Shown: piece after piece, positions 37,585 to 46,216 of the stretch
Layout: each line of letters begins with the position of its first letter
Position numbering within the stretch: the first letter of the stretch is position 1
Source: Elainella saxicola E1
GTDB taxonomy: Bacteria; Cyanobacteriota; Cyanobacteriia; Elainellales; Elainellaceae
Length of the DNA: 53,220 nucleotides
NCBI GenBank assembly: GCA_002796835.1
Contig: LUGL01000073.1
Coordinates: 1-53,220 of the forward strand
Direction: 5' to 3'
Program-made: the position numbers and the translations under genes
Notes under the pieces: generated by a model
Database searches by the model: none
Told to the model about the DNA's origin: nothing
What the model saw: only the letters and a program-made list of their open reading frames with translations

Positions 37585-38412
37585 ATGGAACTGCAAGGGA
37601 AAACAGCGATCGTCACAGGTTCTGCCAGAGGTATTGGCGAAGGAATTGCCGTAGCAATGGCTCGCGAGGGCGCAAACGTTGTGATTAATTCTCGCAAAGA
37701 GCAAGATTGCGTGGCAACGGTCGAGAAGATTCGAGCCGATGGGGGAAAAGCGATCGCGATTGCAGCAGATGTGGCAAAGGAAGATCAGGTTATAGCGATG
37801 GTGACAGAGACCGTGAAGCAGTTTGGCAGAGTTGACATTCTTGTGAACAACGCGGGTATTGAAAGCCCACCCATGTTGTTAAAGGATATTCCTGAAGAAA
37901 TCTGGGATCGAACTCTGTCCGTCAACCTGAAGGGCGTGTTTTTCTGCTGCAAAGCGGTCATTCCACCCATGATGGATCAGGGGAAGGGCAAGATCGTGAA
38001 CGTTTCCTCTGTGGCAGGAGTTCGGATGACCTTTTTTGGGGGAGCGAACTACACCGCCTCAAAATATGGAGTGATTGGTTTAACCAACCATCTGGCCTGG
38101 GAACTGGCGGATAGCCACATCAACGTCAATGCGATCGCACCTGGAGCTGTTCTTACGCCTCTGGCAGAACAAGGTACGACTCAGGAATACCGCGATATGA
38201 CCACGAAGCGATTAATCCCCTTAGGACGCTGGTGCACAATCGATGACCTGGGTAATGCGGCAGTTTTTCTAGCTAGCGATCGGGCTGACATGATCACGGG
38301 GCAGGTGCTTGCAGTGGATGGTGGTGCGCTCACCGGGTTTGGGGAAGATCTGCGTCCCGTCATTCGTCAACGTATGGCTGATATGCAAGCGTCTCATGAT
38401 GCAAAACATTAA
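37585..38412 (+). CDS. Short-chain dehydrogenase/reductase (SDR), first in radical-enzyme cluster
   Basis: 275 residues, classical SDR. Cofactor motif TGSARGIGEGIA (about 12-23), NNAG (NNAGIE), catalytic Ser in VNVSSVAG, Tyr-x3-Lys in NYTASKYG, and the usual PGAVLTPL loop. The basic residue after the first Gly motif (INSRKEQD) suggests NADP(H) preference. It is followed by the PFK-like gene after 21 bases, strongly suggesting one transcript. In this setting it may reduce or oxidise the carbonyl product or precursor of the radical enzyme. The 122-base gap before it is slightly AT-rich and could hold a weak promoter. Confidence 0.9.
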   Translation: MELQGKTAIVTGSARGIGEGIAVAMAREGANVVINSRKEQDCVATVEKIRADGGKAIAIAADVAKEDQVIAMVTETVKQFGRVDILVNNAGIESPPMLLKDIPEEIWDRTLSVNLKGVFFCCKAVIPPMMDQGKGKIVNVSSVAGVRMTFFGGANYTASKYGVIGLTNHLAWELADSHINVNAIAPGAVLTPLAEQGTTQEYRDMTTKRLIPLGRWCTIDDLGNAAVFLASDRADMITGQVLAVDGGALTGFGEDLRPVIRQRMADMQASHDAKH

Positions 38413-38433
38413 GACTGCGGAGGGCTTACAGCC

Positions 38434-39582
38434 ATGAACGCAACGATCAAACGAATTGCAATTAATGTCGGTTTTGGCTACAGTCCAGGTTTGAACACGG
38501 TGATCAGTGGAGCGGTGCTGGCTGCGAACGAACTGGGATGGGAGGTCGTTGGCATTCGGGATGGGTTTGAGGGATTGCTGTTTCGCGATCGCTATCCCGA
38601 TCGGGGACTGGTGCTCCTTACCCCTGAATTAGTTGAGACCCTCGATCCCTCCAGCAACATTCTGGGGACTGCCGTTCGCAACGATCCCTTTCATGTCCGC
38701 ATCATCAACGCCGAGAGTCTAGTCGAAGAGGTGGATCGATCGGATCACCTGCTGAAAACCTTGCAGGCAGAAGGCATTGACGCCGTAATTTCAGTCGTTG
38801 GAACCCAAGGACTGAGCATTCTCTATAAGCTGCACCGCAAAGGACTCAACACAATCTGTATACCCAGGTCAGTCGAAAATGACATTGCGACAACGGCATT
38901 GTCTTTTGGGTTTAACAGCACCCTGAGTTTTGTCACAGAACTGCTCGATCGCGCCAAGCAAGCCGCCCAATCTGCCCGCCAAGTTGGGGTTGTGGAAGTG
39001 CTGGGAGAACATAGCGGTTGGCTAGCATTGCAAGCTGGGATAGCCGTCTGTGCGGATGCGGTGCTGATTCCAGAGATCCCCTACGATCTGCAAAAGGTGG
39101 CAACGAAACTTCAGGATAAGTTTAGGACAGGGCGATCGCATGGATTGGTGATCGTTGCTGAAGGAGCGCTATCCGTAGACAAAGAAGCGGTTGTTGCATC
39201 TGCGAATCCGCTCAAAGCATCCCTATCTCCTTTGGCAACCGACTATCAGGGAAGTCATGTTATTCAGCGATCTGGGCACGCAGCGCAAACTGTGGCGCTC
39301 CAGCTTCAGCGGTTAATCAATCAGGAAACCTATCCGCTCGTGTTGGGGGATTGGGTTAAGGGGGGCGCTCCCACCGCTGTCGATCGCCAGTTAGGACTGA
39401 GTTATGGGGCCGGAGCAGTGCGGGCGTTGCATGCAGGACAAACTGGAGTGATGGTGAATTTTCAACCACCCAACCTCAGCTTTGTGCCGTTAATGGAGGC
39501 CATCAACAAAATCCGCATTGTGCCAGCAGATAGTGAATTTGTCCAGATTGCCCGATCGCTGGGCATCTGCTTAGGAGGCTGA
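38434..39582 (+). CDS. Phosphofructokinase-fold protein with altered catalytic residues
   Basis: 382 residues. The PfkA fold is evident: GYSPGLNTVISG (GGxxPGxN position, residues 15-26), VEVLGEHSGWLAL (187-199) and a late VLGDWVKGGAPTAVDR block. Several canonical residues differ: the GGDGS loop reads GTQGL (123-127), so the Mg-binding Asp is Gln125; TIDND reads SVEND (146-150), so the general base Asp is Glu148; and QRGG reads VKGG. It may phosphorylate a different sugar, or be a non-canonical regulator. Position between an SDR and the radical-enzyme activase, with gaps of 21 and 13 bases, ties it functionally to that enzyme. Confidence 0.85.
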   Translation: MNATIKRIAINVGFGYSPGLNTVISGAVLAANELGWEVVGIRDGFEGLLFRDRYPDRGLVLLTPELVETLDPSSNILGTAVRNDPFHVRIINAESLVEEVDRSDHLLKTLQAEGIDAVISVVGTQGLSILYKLHRKGLNTICIPRSVENDIATTALSFGFNSTLSFVTELLDRAKQAAQSARQVGVVEVLGEHSGWLALQAGIAVCADAVLIPEIPYDLQKVATKLQDKFRTGRSHGLVIVAEGALSVDKEAVVASANPLKASLSPLATDYQGSHVIQRSGHAAQTVALQLQRLINQETYPLVLGDWVKGGAPTAVDRQLGLSYGAGAVRALHAGQTGVMVNFQPPNLSFVPLMEAINKIRIVPADSEFVQIARSLGICLGG

Positions 39583-39595
39583 GGAGGTCAAAACC

Positions 39596-40570
39596 ATGAC
39601 AAATTCATCCACAAACCAAACTGGACTGGTACTCAACATTCAGCATTTCTGCACGCATGATGGTCCCGGCATTCGCACCACGGTTTTTCTGAAGGGCTGT
39701 TCCCTCCGCTGCAAATGGTGCAGTAACCCCGAAAGCATTCACCCCAAACCTGAACTGGCCTACAACATCAGCAAATGCATCGGCAAAAAACAGTGTGGTC
39801 TGTGCTTAAAGCCGCCTTGCTCAGAGGGTGCCTTTTATGTTCTGGAGGGCGAGGACGATCGCATTCGCATTAATTGGGATTTAGCTAGCGATTGTGGCCA
39901 GGACTGTGTTGACCTCTGCCCGACGGGTGCCCTTTACCTGTTTGGTCAGGCAATGACGGTGGAGCAGGTCCTCGATGAGGTGGAGCAGGACAGCTCATTT
40001 TACCGAGAATCGGGTGGCGGAATGACACTGAGCGGCGGTGAGTGCCAGCTTCAACCGGACTTCAGTGCGGCACTGCTCCAGGAAGCACATCAGCGGGGAT
40101 TTAACACGGCGATCGAAACAGCATTTAATGTCCCCTGGTCCCATGTGGAAAAGGTATTGCCCCACGTTGATGTCGTTCTGCATGACCATAAGTTGACCGA
40201 CCCAGAGCGCCACAAAAAGTGGTGTGGTGTGGACAACCGCCAGATTCTAGCCAACATGAAGCGAGCCTATGAAACCTTCCCTGACAAAACGTTCATTGCC
40301 CGTACCCCACTGATTCCTGGGGTGAATGACGACGAAGACCATATTCGATCGGTGCTGGCGTTCATTCGTCCGTACCACAATGTGATCGACTATGAGTTAC
40401 TGCCCTATCACCGTTTTGGTGAAAGCAAGTATGGATTCCTGGGCAGAGTATATGAACTGAAGGATTTTACATCGCCCTTACCTGAATCGGTGCAGCGGCT
40501 CCGATCCATTATCGATGAAGCATTTGGTCGCAGCAGTCCATTAGAACAAACCCACGAACTCAAACCATAA
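39596..40570 (+). CDS. Glycyl radical enzyme activase (radical SAM)
   Basis: 324 residues. The radical SAM triad is Cys35, Cys39 and Cys42 (KGCSLRCKWCSNP). Between that motif and the core is the ferredoxin-like insert typical of activases outside PFL: CIGKKQCGLCLKPPC (Cys61, 67, 70, 75) and CGQDCVDLCPTGAL (Cys100, 104, 108). The GGE-type SAM-binding motif is MTLSGGECQLQ. The known role is to abstract hydrogen from Gly807 of the partner enzyme using SAM and reduced Fe-S. The strong GAGGAGG signal lies in the PFK-like gene's last bases and the 13-base gap, indicating translational coupling. Confidence 0.95.
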   Translation: MTNSSTNQTGLVLNIQHFCTHDGPGIRTTVFLKGCSLRCKWCSNPESIHPKPELAYNISKCIGKKQCGLCLKPPCSEGAFYVLEGEDDRIRINWDLASDCGQDCVDLCPTGALYLFGQAMTVEQVLDEVEQDSSFYRESGGGMTLSGGECQLQPDFSAALLQEAHQRGFNTAIETAFNVPWSHVEKVLPHVDVVLHDHKLTDPERHKKWCGVDNRQILANMKRAYETFPDKTFIARTPLIPGVNDDEDHIRSVLAFIRPYHNVIDYELLPYHRFGESKYGFLGRVYELKDFTSPLPESVQRLRSIIDEAFGRSSPLEQTHELKP

Positions 40571-40665
40571 AGTCCTGCATATTGCCTTACTTCAGTTGAC
40601 CAAAATGCACCAAAGAAGGGTTCATTACCGAATACAATGCAACGGTTAATAAATGGAGAATAACT

Positions 40666-41433
40666 ATGAAACTTGAAGGAAAAGTGGCACTTGTTACAGG
40701 CAGCAGTCAGGGTATTGGACAGGCGATCGCGCTGAAGCTGGCATCAGAAGGAGCCAGTATCGTGATTGACTACCGCTCTCATCCAGAGGGGGCAGAGGAA
40801 ACGCTCAAACAAGTCAACAATATCGGTAGTAAAGGATATACCGTTAAAGCAGATTTGGGAAACGTTCAGCAAGTTCAGGATCTCGTGAATGCGGCAATTC
40901 AACATTTTGGCAAATTAGACATTTTGGTAAACAACGCGGGAGTAGAGAGACATGCCCCGTTTTGGGAAGTGACTGAATCTGACTATGACATGGTGCTGAA
41001 CGTTAACCTCAAAGGTGCTTTCTTTGCCGCACAAGCCCTGGTTCAACATTTAATCGAAACCAAGCGTCCTGGCAAGATTATCAACATCAGTTCGGTGCAT
41101 GAAGATTTGCCGTTCCCAAACTTTGCTCCTTATTGCTTGAGTAAGGGTGGCATGAAAATGATGGCAAGGGATCTGGCAGTGGAATTGGGACCTCTGGGTA
41201 TTACCATCAATAATGTTGCACCGGGCGCGATCGAGACTCCAATTAATACCAAATTACTGAACGACGCAGAAAAGTTAGGTGCGCTGCTGCAAAATATTCC
41301 ACTCAATCGTTTAGGCAAATCCGAAGATGTCGCTTCCCTCGTTGCTTTTCTCGCTTCAGAGGATGCGGATTACATTACTGGCAGCACTTTTGTTGTGGAT
41401 GGTGGGCTGTTGTGGAATTATCACGAACAGTAA
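40666..41433 (+). CDS. Short-chain dehydrogenase/reductase (SDR), second in cluster (glucose-dehydrogenase-like)
   Basis: 255 residues. TGSSQGIGQAIAL (about 11-23), NNAG (NNAGVE), Ser in INISSVHEDLPFPNFAPYCL, Tyr-x3-Lys in PYCLSKGGM, and the PGAIETPI loop. The HEDLPFPNFAPYC block resembles SDRs of the glucose 1-dehydrogenase type. Acceptance of hexoses or polyols is plausible. It differs from the first SDR of the cluster in almost every variable position, so the two are not a recent duplication. It lies 95 bases after the activase and 103 before the GH63-like gene. Confidence 0.9.
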   Translation: MKLEGKVALVTGSSQGIGQAIALKLASEGASIVIDYRSHPEGAEETLKQVNNIGSKGYTVKADLGNVQQVQDLVNAAIQHFGKLDILVNNAGVERHAPFWEVTESDYDMVLNVNLKGAFFAAQALVQHLIETKRPGKIINISSVHEDLPFPNFAPYCLSKGGMKMMARDLAVELGPLGITINNVAPGAIETPINTKLLNDAEKLGALLQNIPLNRLGKSEDVASLVAFLASEDADYITGSTFVVDGGLLWNYHEQ

Positions 41434-41536
41434 TTAGAGCTGTCGATTAAATCAGCCGAAAACTTGAAACACCTGTGGGGACGTTGCAAGGCAATATCCC
41501 TGCCATCTATGCAACTCTCTTTCAGGAGAAAGAGCT

Positions 41537-44170
41537 ATGACAGCAGAAGAAATTAGATTGGCACAAGATCGGGATCACACCGCCTATTGGAAACGCTGGG
41601 GGCCTTACCTGAGCGAACGGCAGTGGGGCACCGTGCGAGAAGACTACAGCCCGACAGGAGGAGCCTGGGATTATCTTACCCATGATCAGGCGCGCTCCTA
41701 TGCCTATCGCTGGGGCGAAGATGGAATTGCCGGGATTTCCGATAATCATCAGCGACTCTGTTTTGCGATCGCCCTATGGAATGGCAAAGACCCCATCCTG
41801 AAAGAGCGTCTTTTTGGTCTAACAGGGAGTGAAGGCAATCACGGTGAGGATGTCAAAGAGTATTACTTCTATTTGGATAATACGCCCAGCCATGCCTACA
41901 TGAAGTATCTCTACAAATATCCCCAATCTGCATTTCCGTATACTCAACTTGCAGAAGAGAATCGACGGAGAAATCGCCATCAACCTGAATTTGAATTAGT
42001 CGATACTGGGGTGTTTGCAGAGAATCGTTATTTTGATGTGCTTGTTGAATATTCTAAGCAGTCACCAGAAGATATTCTGATAAATATCAATATCGTCAAT
42101 CGAGGTCCTGAATTTCAAACCCTGCATTTATTGCCAACGCTCTGGTTTCGCAACACCTGGGCGTGGGATACTCAGGCGGCCAAACCGTTGCTCAAACTTC
42201 GTCATACTGGTGCCAACTGGTCTGTGATTGAAGCGGATCATCCTACCCTCGGTCAACGCTGGCTCTATTGCGAAAGCGATGTTGAGCTGCTATTTACCGA
42301 AAATGAAACCAATCATGAAAGACTTTGGGGGATGCCCAATGCATCCGCCTATGTCAAAGATGGCATTCATCATTACCTGATTCAGGGACAGATTGAAGCG
42401 ACCAATCCAGGTCACATGGGGACAAAAGTGGCGGCTCATTATCAACTGGCAATTGCGCCTGGTGCTTCCCAAACGGTGCGCTTGCGGTTGAGTGATTCAC
42501 CCAATCTATCTAATCCATTTAGCACTGATTTTGAGCAAATTTTGCAAACGCGGATTGCTGAAGCAGATGCCTTTTACGATCGCCTCGCCCCTCCTAACCT
42601 GTCGGCAGATCAGCGCAATATCCAGCGGCAGGCGTTTGCTGGAATGTTATGGAGCAAACAGTACTACTATTATGTCGTTGAGCAATGGCTGGATGGCGAT
42701 TCGGGACAAATCCCACCCCCAGAACTGCGACAACAGGGTCGTAATAGCCGTTGGCGACATCTCCACTGCGATGATATTCTCTCCATGCCCGACAAGTGGG
42801 AATATCCCTGGTTTGCCGCCTGGGACTTAGCCTTTCACACCATTCCATTGGCGATGCTCGATCCCGCGTTTGCCAAACGACAACTTCAACGACTGACGCG
42901 CGAGTGGTATATGCATCCGAATGGGCAACTGCCTGCCTATGAGTGGTCATTTGAAGATGTCAATCCACCCGTTCACGCCTGGGCGACCATCCGGGTTTAT
43001 CAGCTGGAACAGAAGATCTATGGACGCAGCGATCTGGAATTTGTGGAGCGAATCTTTCAAAAGCTGTTGCTCAATTTCACCTGGTGGGTGAACCGGGAAG
43101 ATTTGGTCGGCAATAATGTCTTTGAAGGGGGATTTTTAGGCTTAGACAACATTGGCATCTTCGATCGCAGCAAACCCTTACCGACGGGTGGATATATTCA
43201 ACAATCGGATGGCACCAGTTGGATGGCAATGTATTGCCTCAATTTGCTTACCATTGCCCTGGAATTGAGTACACATGATCCGGTGTATGAGGACATTGCC
43301 AGTAAGTTTTTCGAGCATTTTATCTACATTGCCGCTGCCATGAATGGGGTTGGCAAAAACTCCACGAAACTCTGGGATGACACCGATCAGTTTTATTACG
43401 ATGTGCTGAATCTTCCTGATGGGCAGCAAATTCAACTCAAAGTGCGATCGATGGTTGGGCTAACCTCTCTATTTGCAGCCGCCCTGATTCCGCAGGAGAC
43501 GATCGATCAATTGCCTCACTTCAAACGTCGGGCCACCTGGTTTTTAGAAAATCGTCCCCATTTAATCGAGGACATTGCGTTTCTCACGACTCACAGTCAG
43601 AAAAATATGCGGATTCTGTCCCTGTTGACTCCACACAGGCTCCGCTGCGTCTTAGCAAGGCTGCTAGATGAAACTGAATTTTTGAGTAACTATGGCATTC
43701 GAGCCATCTCTCGCTATCATGCTGAGCACCCATTTCGCTTTTTCGTCGAGGGACAGGAACACCGGGTAGATTATGAACCGGCAGAATCGACGACTGCTTT
43801 GTTCGGCGGCAATTCCAACTGGCGAGGACCGATCTGGTTGCCAGTCAATTACTTAATCATTGAGTCTCTACTCAAGTTTCATGCCTTTTGGGGAGATGAG
43901 TTCAAAGTCGAGTGTCCCACAGGATCGGGACAAATGATGAACCTGGAGGAAGTTGCCCATGAACTCTCCAGACGATTAATTGCCATCTTCACGCAAGACA
44001 CTACTGGACGCCGACCCGTTTATGGTGGCACTGAACTATTCCAAACCGATCCCCATTGGCGAGACTTTATCCTATTTCATGAATATTTTCATGGGGATAA
44101 TGGAGCCGGAATTGGAGCTTCTCATCAAACGGGCTGGACGGGTTTAATCGCTAGATTGATTCAGCAGTAG
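41537..44170 (+). CDS. GH63-like glucosidase (large alpha/alpha-barrel glycoside hydrolase)
   Basis: 877 residues. The N-terminal beta-sandwich (about 1-300) and (alpha/alpha)6 barrel (about 330-870) fit bacterial GH63 enzymes. Recognisable blocks include [55 protein letters not shown] and [17 protein letters not shown]. Candidate acid and base are the Asp of WDLAFH and the Glu of [11 protein letters not shown], by analogy only. GH63 members hydrolyse alpha-glucosides and, in some bacteria, mannosyl- or glucosylglycerate and other small solutes. No signal peptide, so the substrate is inside the cell. Position at the end of the radical-enzyme cluster suggests it releases a sugar or aglycone that enters this pathway. 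Confidence 0.85.
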   Translation: MTAEEIRLAQDRDHTAYWKRWGPYLSERQWGTVREDYSPTGGAWDYLTHDQARSYAYRWGEDGIAGISDNHQRLCFAIALWNGKDPILKERLFGLTGSEGNHGEDVKEYYFYLDNTPSHAYMKYLYKYPQSAFPYTQLAEENRRRNRHQPEFELVDTGVFAENRYFDVLVEYSKQSPEDILININIVNRGPEFQTLHLLPTLWFRNTWAWDTQAAKPLLKLRHTGANWSVIEADHPTLGQRWLYCESDVELLFTENETNHERLWGMPNASAYVKDGIHHYLIQGQIEATNPGHMGTKVAAHYQLAIAPGASQTVRLRLSDSPNLSNPFSTDFEQILQTRIAEADAFYDRLAPPNLSADQRNIQRQAFAGMLWSKQYYYYVVEQWLDGDSGQIPPPELRQQGRNSRWRHLHCDDILSMPDKWEYPWFAAWDLAFHTIPLAMLDPAFAKRQLQRLTREWYMHPNGQLPAYEWSFEDVNPPVHAWATIRVYQLEQKIYGRSDLEFVERIFQKLLLNFTWWVNREDLVGNNVFEGGFLGLDNIGIFDRSKPLPTGGYIQQSDGTSWMAMYCLNLLTIALELSTHDPVYEDIASKFFEHFIYIAAAMNGVGKNSTKLWDDTDQFYYDVLNLPDGQQIQLKVRSMVGLTSLFAAALIPQETIDQLPHFKRRATWFLENRPHLIEDIAFLTTHSQKNMRILSLLTPHRLRCVLARLLDETEFLSNYGIRAISRYHAEHPFRFFVEGQEHRVDYEPAESTTALFGGNSNWRGPIWLPVNYLIIESLLKFHAFWGDEFKVECPTGSGQMMNLEEVAHELSRRLIAIFTQDTTGRRPVYGGTELFQTDPHWRDFILFHEYFHGDNGAGIGASHQTGWTGLIARLIQQ

Positions 44171-44271
44171 GAGCGATAGGACTTGGCAAAGTTTGAAATT
44201 TATTTTAGGAATGGATGAGTCTGAGTTGATATTACGATCGACTTTGACCTAGCCGTTCCAGTCAAACTCGC

Positions 44272-46158
44272 ATGGTTGCCCCCAAAATTACCGCCGAAAT
44301 TGCCCCTGAAGGTTCCACCCTCGTCGATCTACTCCAGTTGCATGCCCGACAGCAGCCCGATCGAACGGTTTATACTTTTCTCAAAAATGGTGAAACGCCC
44401 GACCATCGCCTCACCTATGGGACATTAGATCAGCAGGCCCGATCGATCGCCGCGTGGCTTCAGCAGCAGTCCTTGGCGCAACAGCGCGTGCTGTTGGTTT
44501 ATCCTTACGATGCCGGGTTGGAATTTATCGCGGCTTTTCTGGGCTGTTTATATGCAGGAGCGATCGCAGTTTCAGGGCATCCCCCTCGCAATCAATCAGG
44601 TGTGTTGGAAATTCAGGCAAGACTGGTGGGTGCAGAAGCTGCAGCCGTTTTGACCACTCAGTCTTTATTAGCCAAACTGCAAACGCAGCTAGCCGAATTC
44701 AAATCCACCTGCCGCTGGTGCGCGACCGATCGGTTATCTACATCGATTGCTAGCGATTGGCAACCTATGACAATTACGCCAGACACGATCGCTTTTTTGC
44801 AATATACCTCTGGCTCAACAGGTGTCCCCAAAGGCGTCATCATCACCCATGATTGCTTGATGCAAAATCAAAAGCTGCTCCAATTAGCTTTCGGTCATGA
44901 TTCGCATTCGATCGGAGTTGGGTGGCTGCCGCTGTTTCACGACATGGGATTGATCGGCAATGTCCTGCAAGCGCTCTATGTGGGAGCCTCCTGTGTCTTG
45001 ATGTCTCCGATCGATTTTGTCCAGAAGCCGATGCGCTGGTTGCAGGCCATCTCCACTTATCAGGCAACGACGAGCGGAGGACCCAATTTTGCCTATGAGC
45101 TGCTTTGTCGCAAAGTCACACCAGAATTGCTTCAGCAGTTGGATTTAAGCCACTGGCAGCTTGCCTTTACCGGGGCAGAACCCGTGCGAGCGGAGACGAT
45201 CGATCGATTTAGCCAAACTTTTGCCCTTTGTGGATTTCGACGAGAAGCTTTCTACCCTTGTTATGGCATGGCGGAGGCAACGCTGTTCATTTCGGGTGGC
45301 CAAAAACTGACTTCGCCCGTTGTCCTCTCACTGGAAGAAATGGCGCTGGAACAAAATCAGGTAGTGCTGGTCGATCAGTCTGATGTGAATTCTGGGATGG
45401 GTCGTCAGCTTGTGAGCTGTGGTCAAGGTTGGTTGGATACTGAGATCCGCATTGTCGATCCGCAATCTGGTCAGCCCTGTCCAGTTGATCGGATTGGCGA
45501 AATTTGGGTGGCGGGTTCCGGTCTCGGTGTGGGCTATTGGCAGCAGCCAGAGTTGACGCAACATACATTTCACGCGACCTTACCTGACTCACCTCGACCC
45601 TATTTGCGCACGGGCGATCTGGGCTTTTTACATCAGGGTGAACTATTCATTACAGGCCGATTGCATGATGTCATGGTATTTTGGGGCTTCAATCACTATC
45701 CGCAGCATATCGAAGCAACGGTTGCTCAAGCGCATCCGGGATTTCGCAAGGATGGCACAGCCGCTTTCTCAGCCAAAATCGATGGAGACGATCGCCTGAT
45801 TATTGCTCAAGAAGTTGAACGCAATTATCGTGGTTTGAAGGTAGATGAAGTGATTGAGTTAATTCGCTGGCGTGTGTTCGAAGAACATTTTGTGGATGTC
45901 CGTGGAATTTTGCTGCTTAAACCAGGGGGCTTACCGAAAACTTCGAGTGGCAAGGTACAGCGATCGGCCTGTCGTCAACAATTCCTGGAAAATCAGCTCG
46001 ACCTGCTAGACCAGTGGCAGCAACCTTCAGAAATTCCGAGCGATCCCAATGCGGTGATGGAACGCTATTTCAAGTTGGCAACGCATCTGAGACGCTATCA
46101 GAATCTGACCCAGGGCAAAATTCAGCGCTGGCTTGCGGCAATGACTCCCTCAACCTGA
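44272..46158 (+). CDS. Fatty-acyl-AMP ligase (FAAL) type adenylating enzyme
   Basis: 628 residues. ANL-superfamily core: P-loop YTSGSTGVPKGVIITH, PLFHDMGLIGN (FAAL-typical), FTGAEPVRAETIDRF, CYGMAEATLFISGG, and the A8-like YLRTGDLGF...TGRLHDVM. The FAAL-specific HPPRN segment and the C-terminal KTSSGKVQRSACR Lys region are present. FAALs activate fatty acids and load them on ACPs for lipid or polyketide-type products. No acyl carrier protein, ketosynthase or NRPS is adjacent within the window, so the acceptor is elsewhere. Could serve olefin, alkane-like or lipid pathways. Confidence 0.92.
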   Translation: MVAPKITAEIAPEGSTLVDLLQLHARQQPDRTVYTFLKNGETPDHRLTYGTLDQQARSIAAWLQQQSLAQQRVLLVYPYDAGLEFIAAFLGCLYAGAIAVSGHPPRNQSGVLEIQARLVGAEAAAVLTTQSLLAKLQTQLAEFKSTCRWCATDRLSTSIASDWQPMTITPDTIAFLQYTSGSTGVPKGVIITHDCLMQNQKLLQLAFGHDSHSIGVGWLPLFHDMGLIGNVLQALYVGASCVLMSPIDFVQKPMRWLQAISTYQATTSGGPNFAYELLCRKVTPELLQQLDLSHWQLAFTGAEPVRAETIDRFSQTFALCGFRREAFYPCYGMAEATLFISGGQKLTSPVVLSLEEMALEQNQVVLVDQSDVNSGMGRQLVSCGQGWLDTEIRIVDPQSGQPCPVDRIGEIWVAGSGLGVGYWQQPELTQHTFHATLPDSPRPYLRTGDLGFLHQGELFITGRLHDVMVFWGFNHYPQHIEATVAQAHPGFRKDGTAAFSAKIDGDDRLIIAQEVERNYRGLKVDEVIELIRWRVFEEHFVDVRGILLLKPGGLPKTSSGKVQRSACRQQFLENQLDLLDQWQQPSEIPSDPNAVMERYFKLATHLRRYQNLTQGKIQRWLAAMTPST

Positions 46159-46216
46159 CGCAATTGTAATTTATAGTCGTTTTGGAAATATCTCTTGAAA
46201 ATATTCCTGCTATTTT

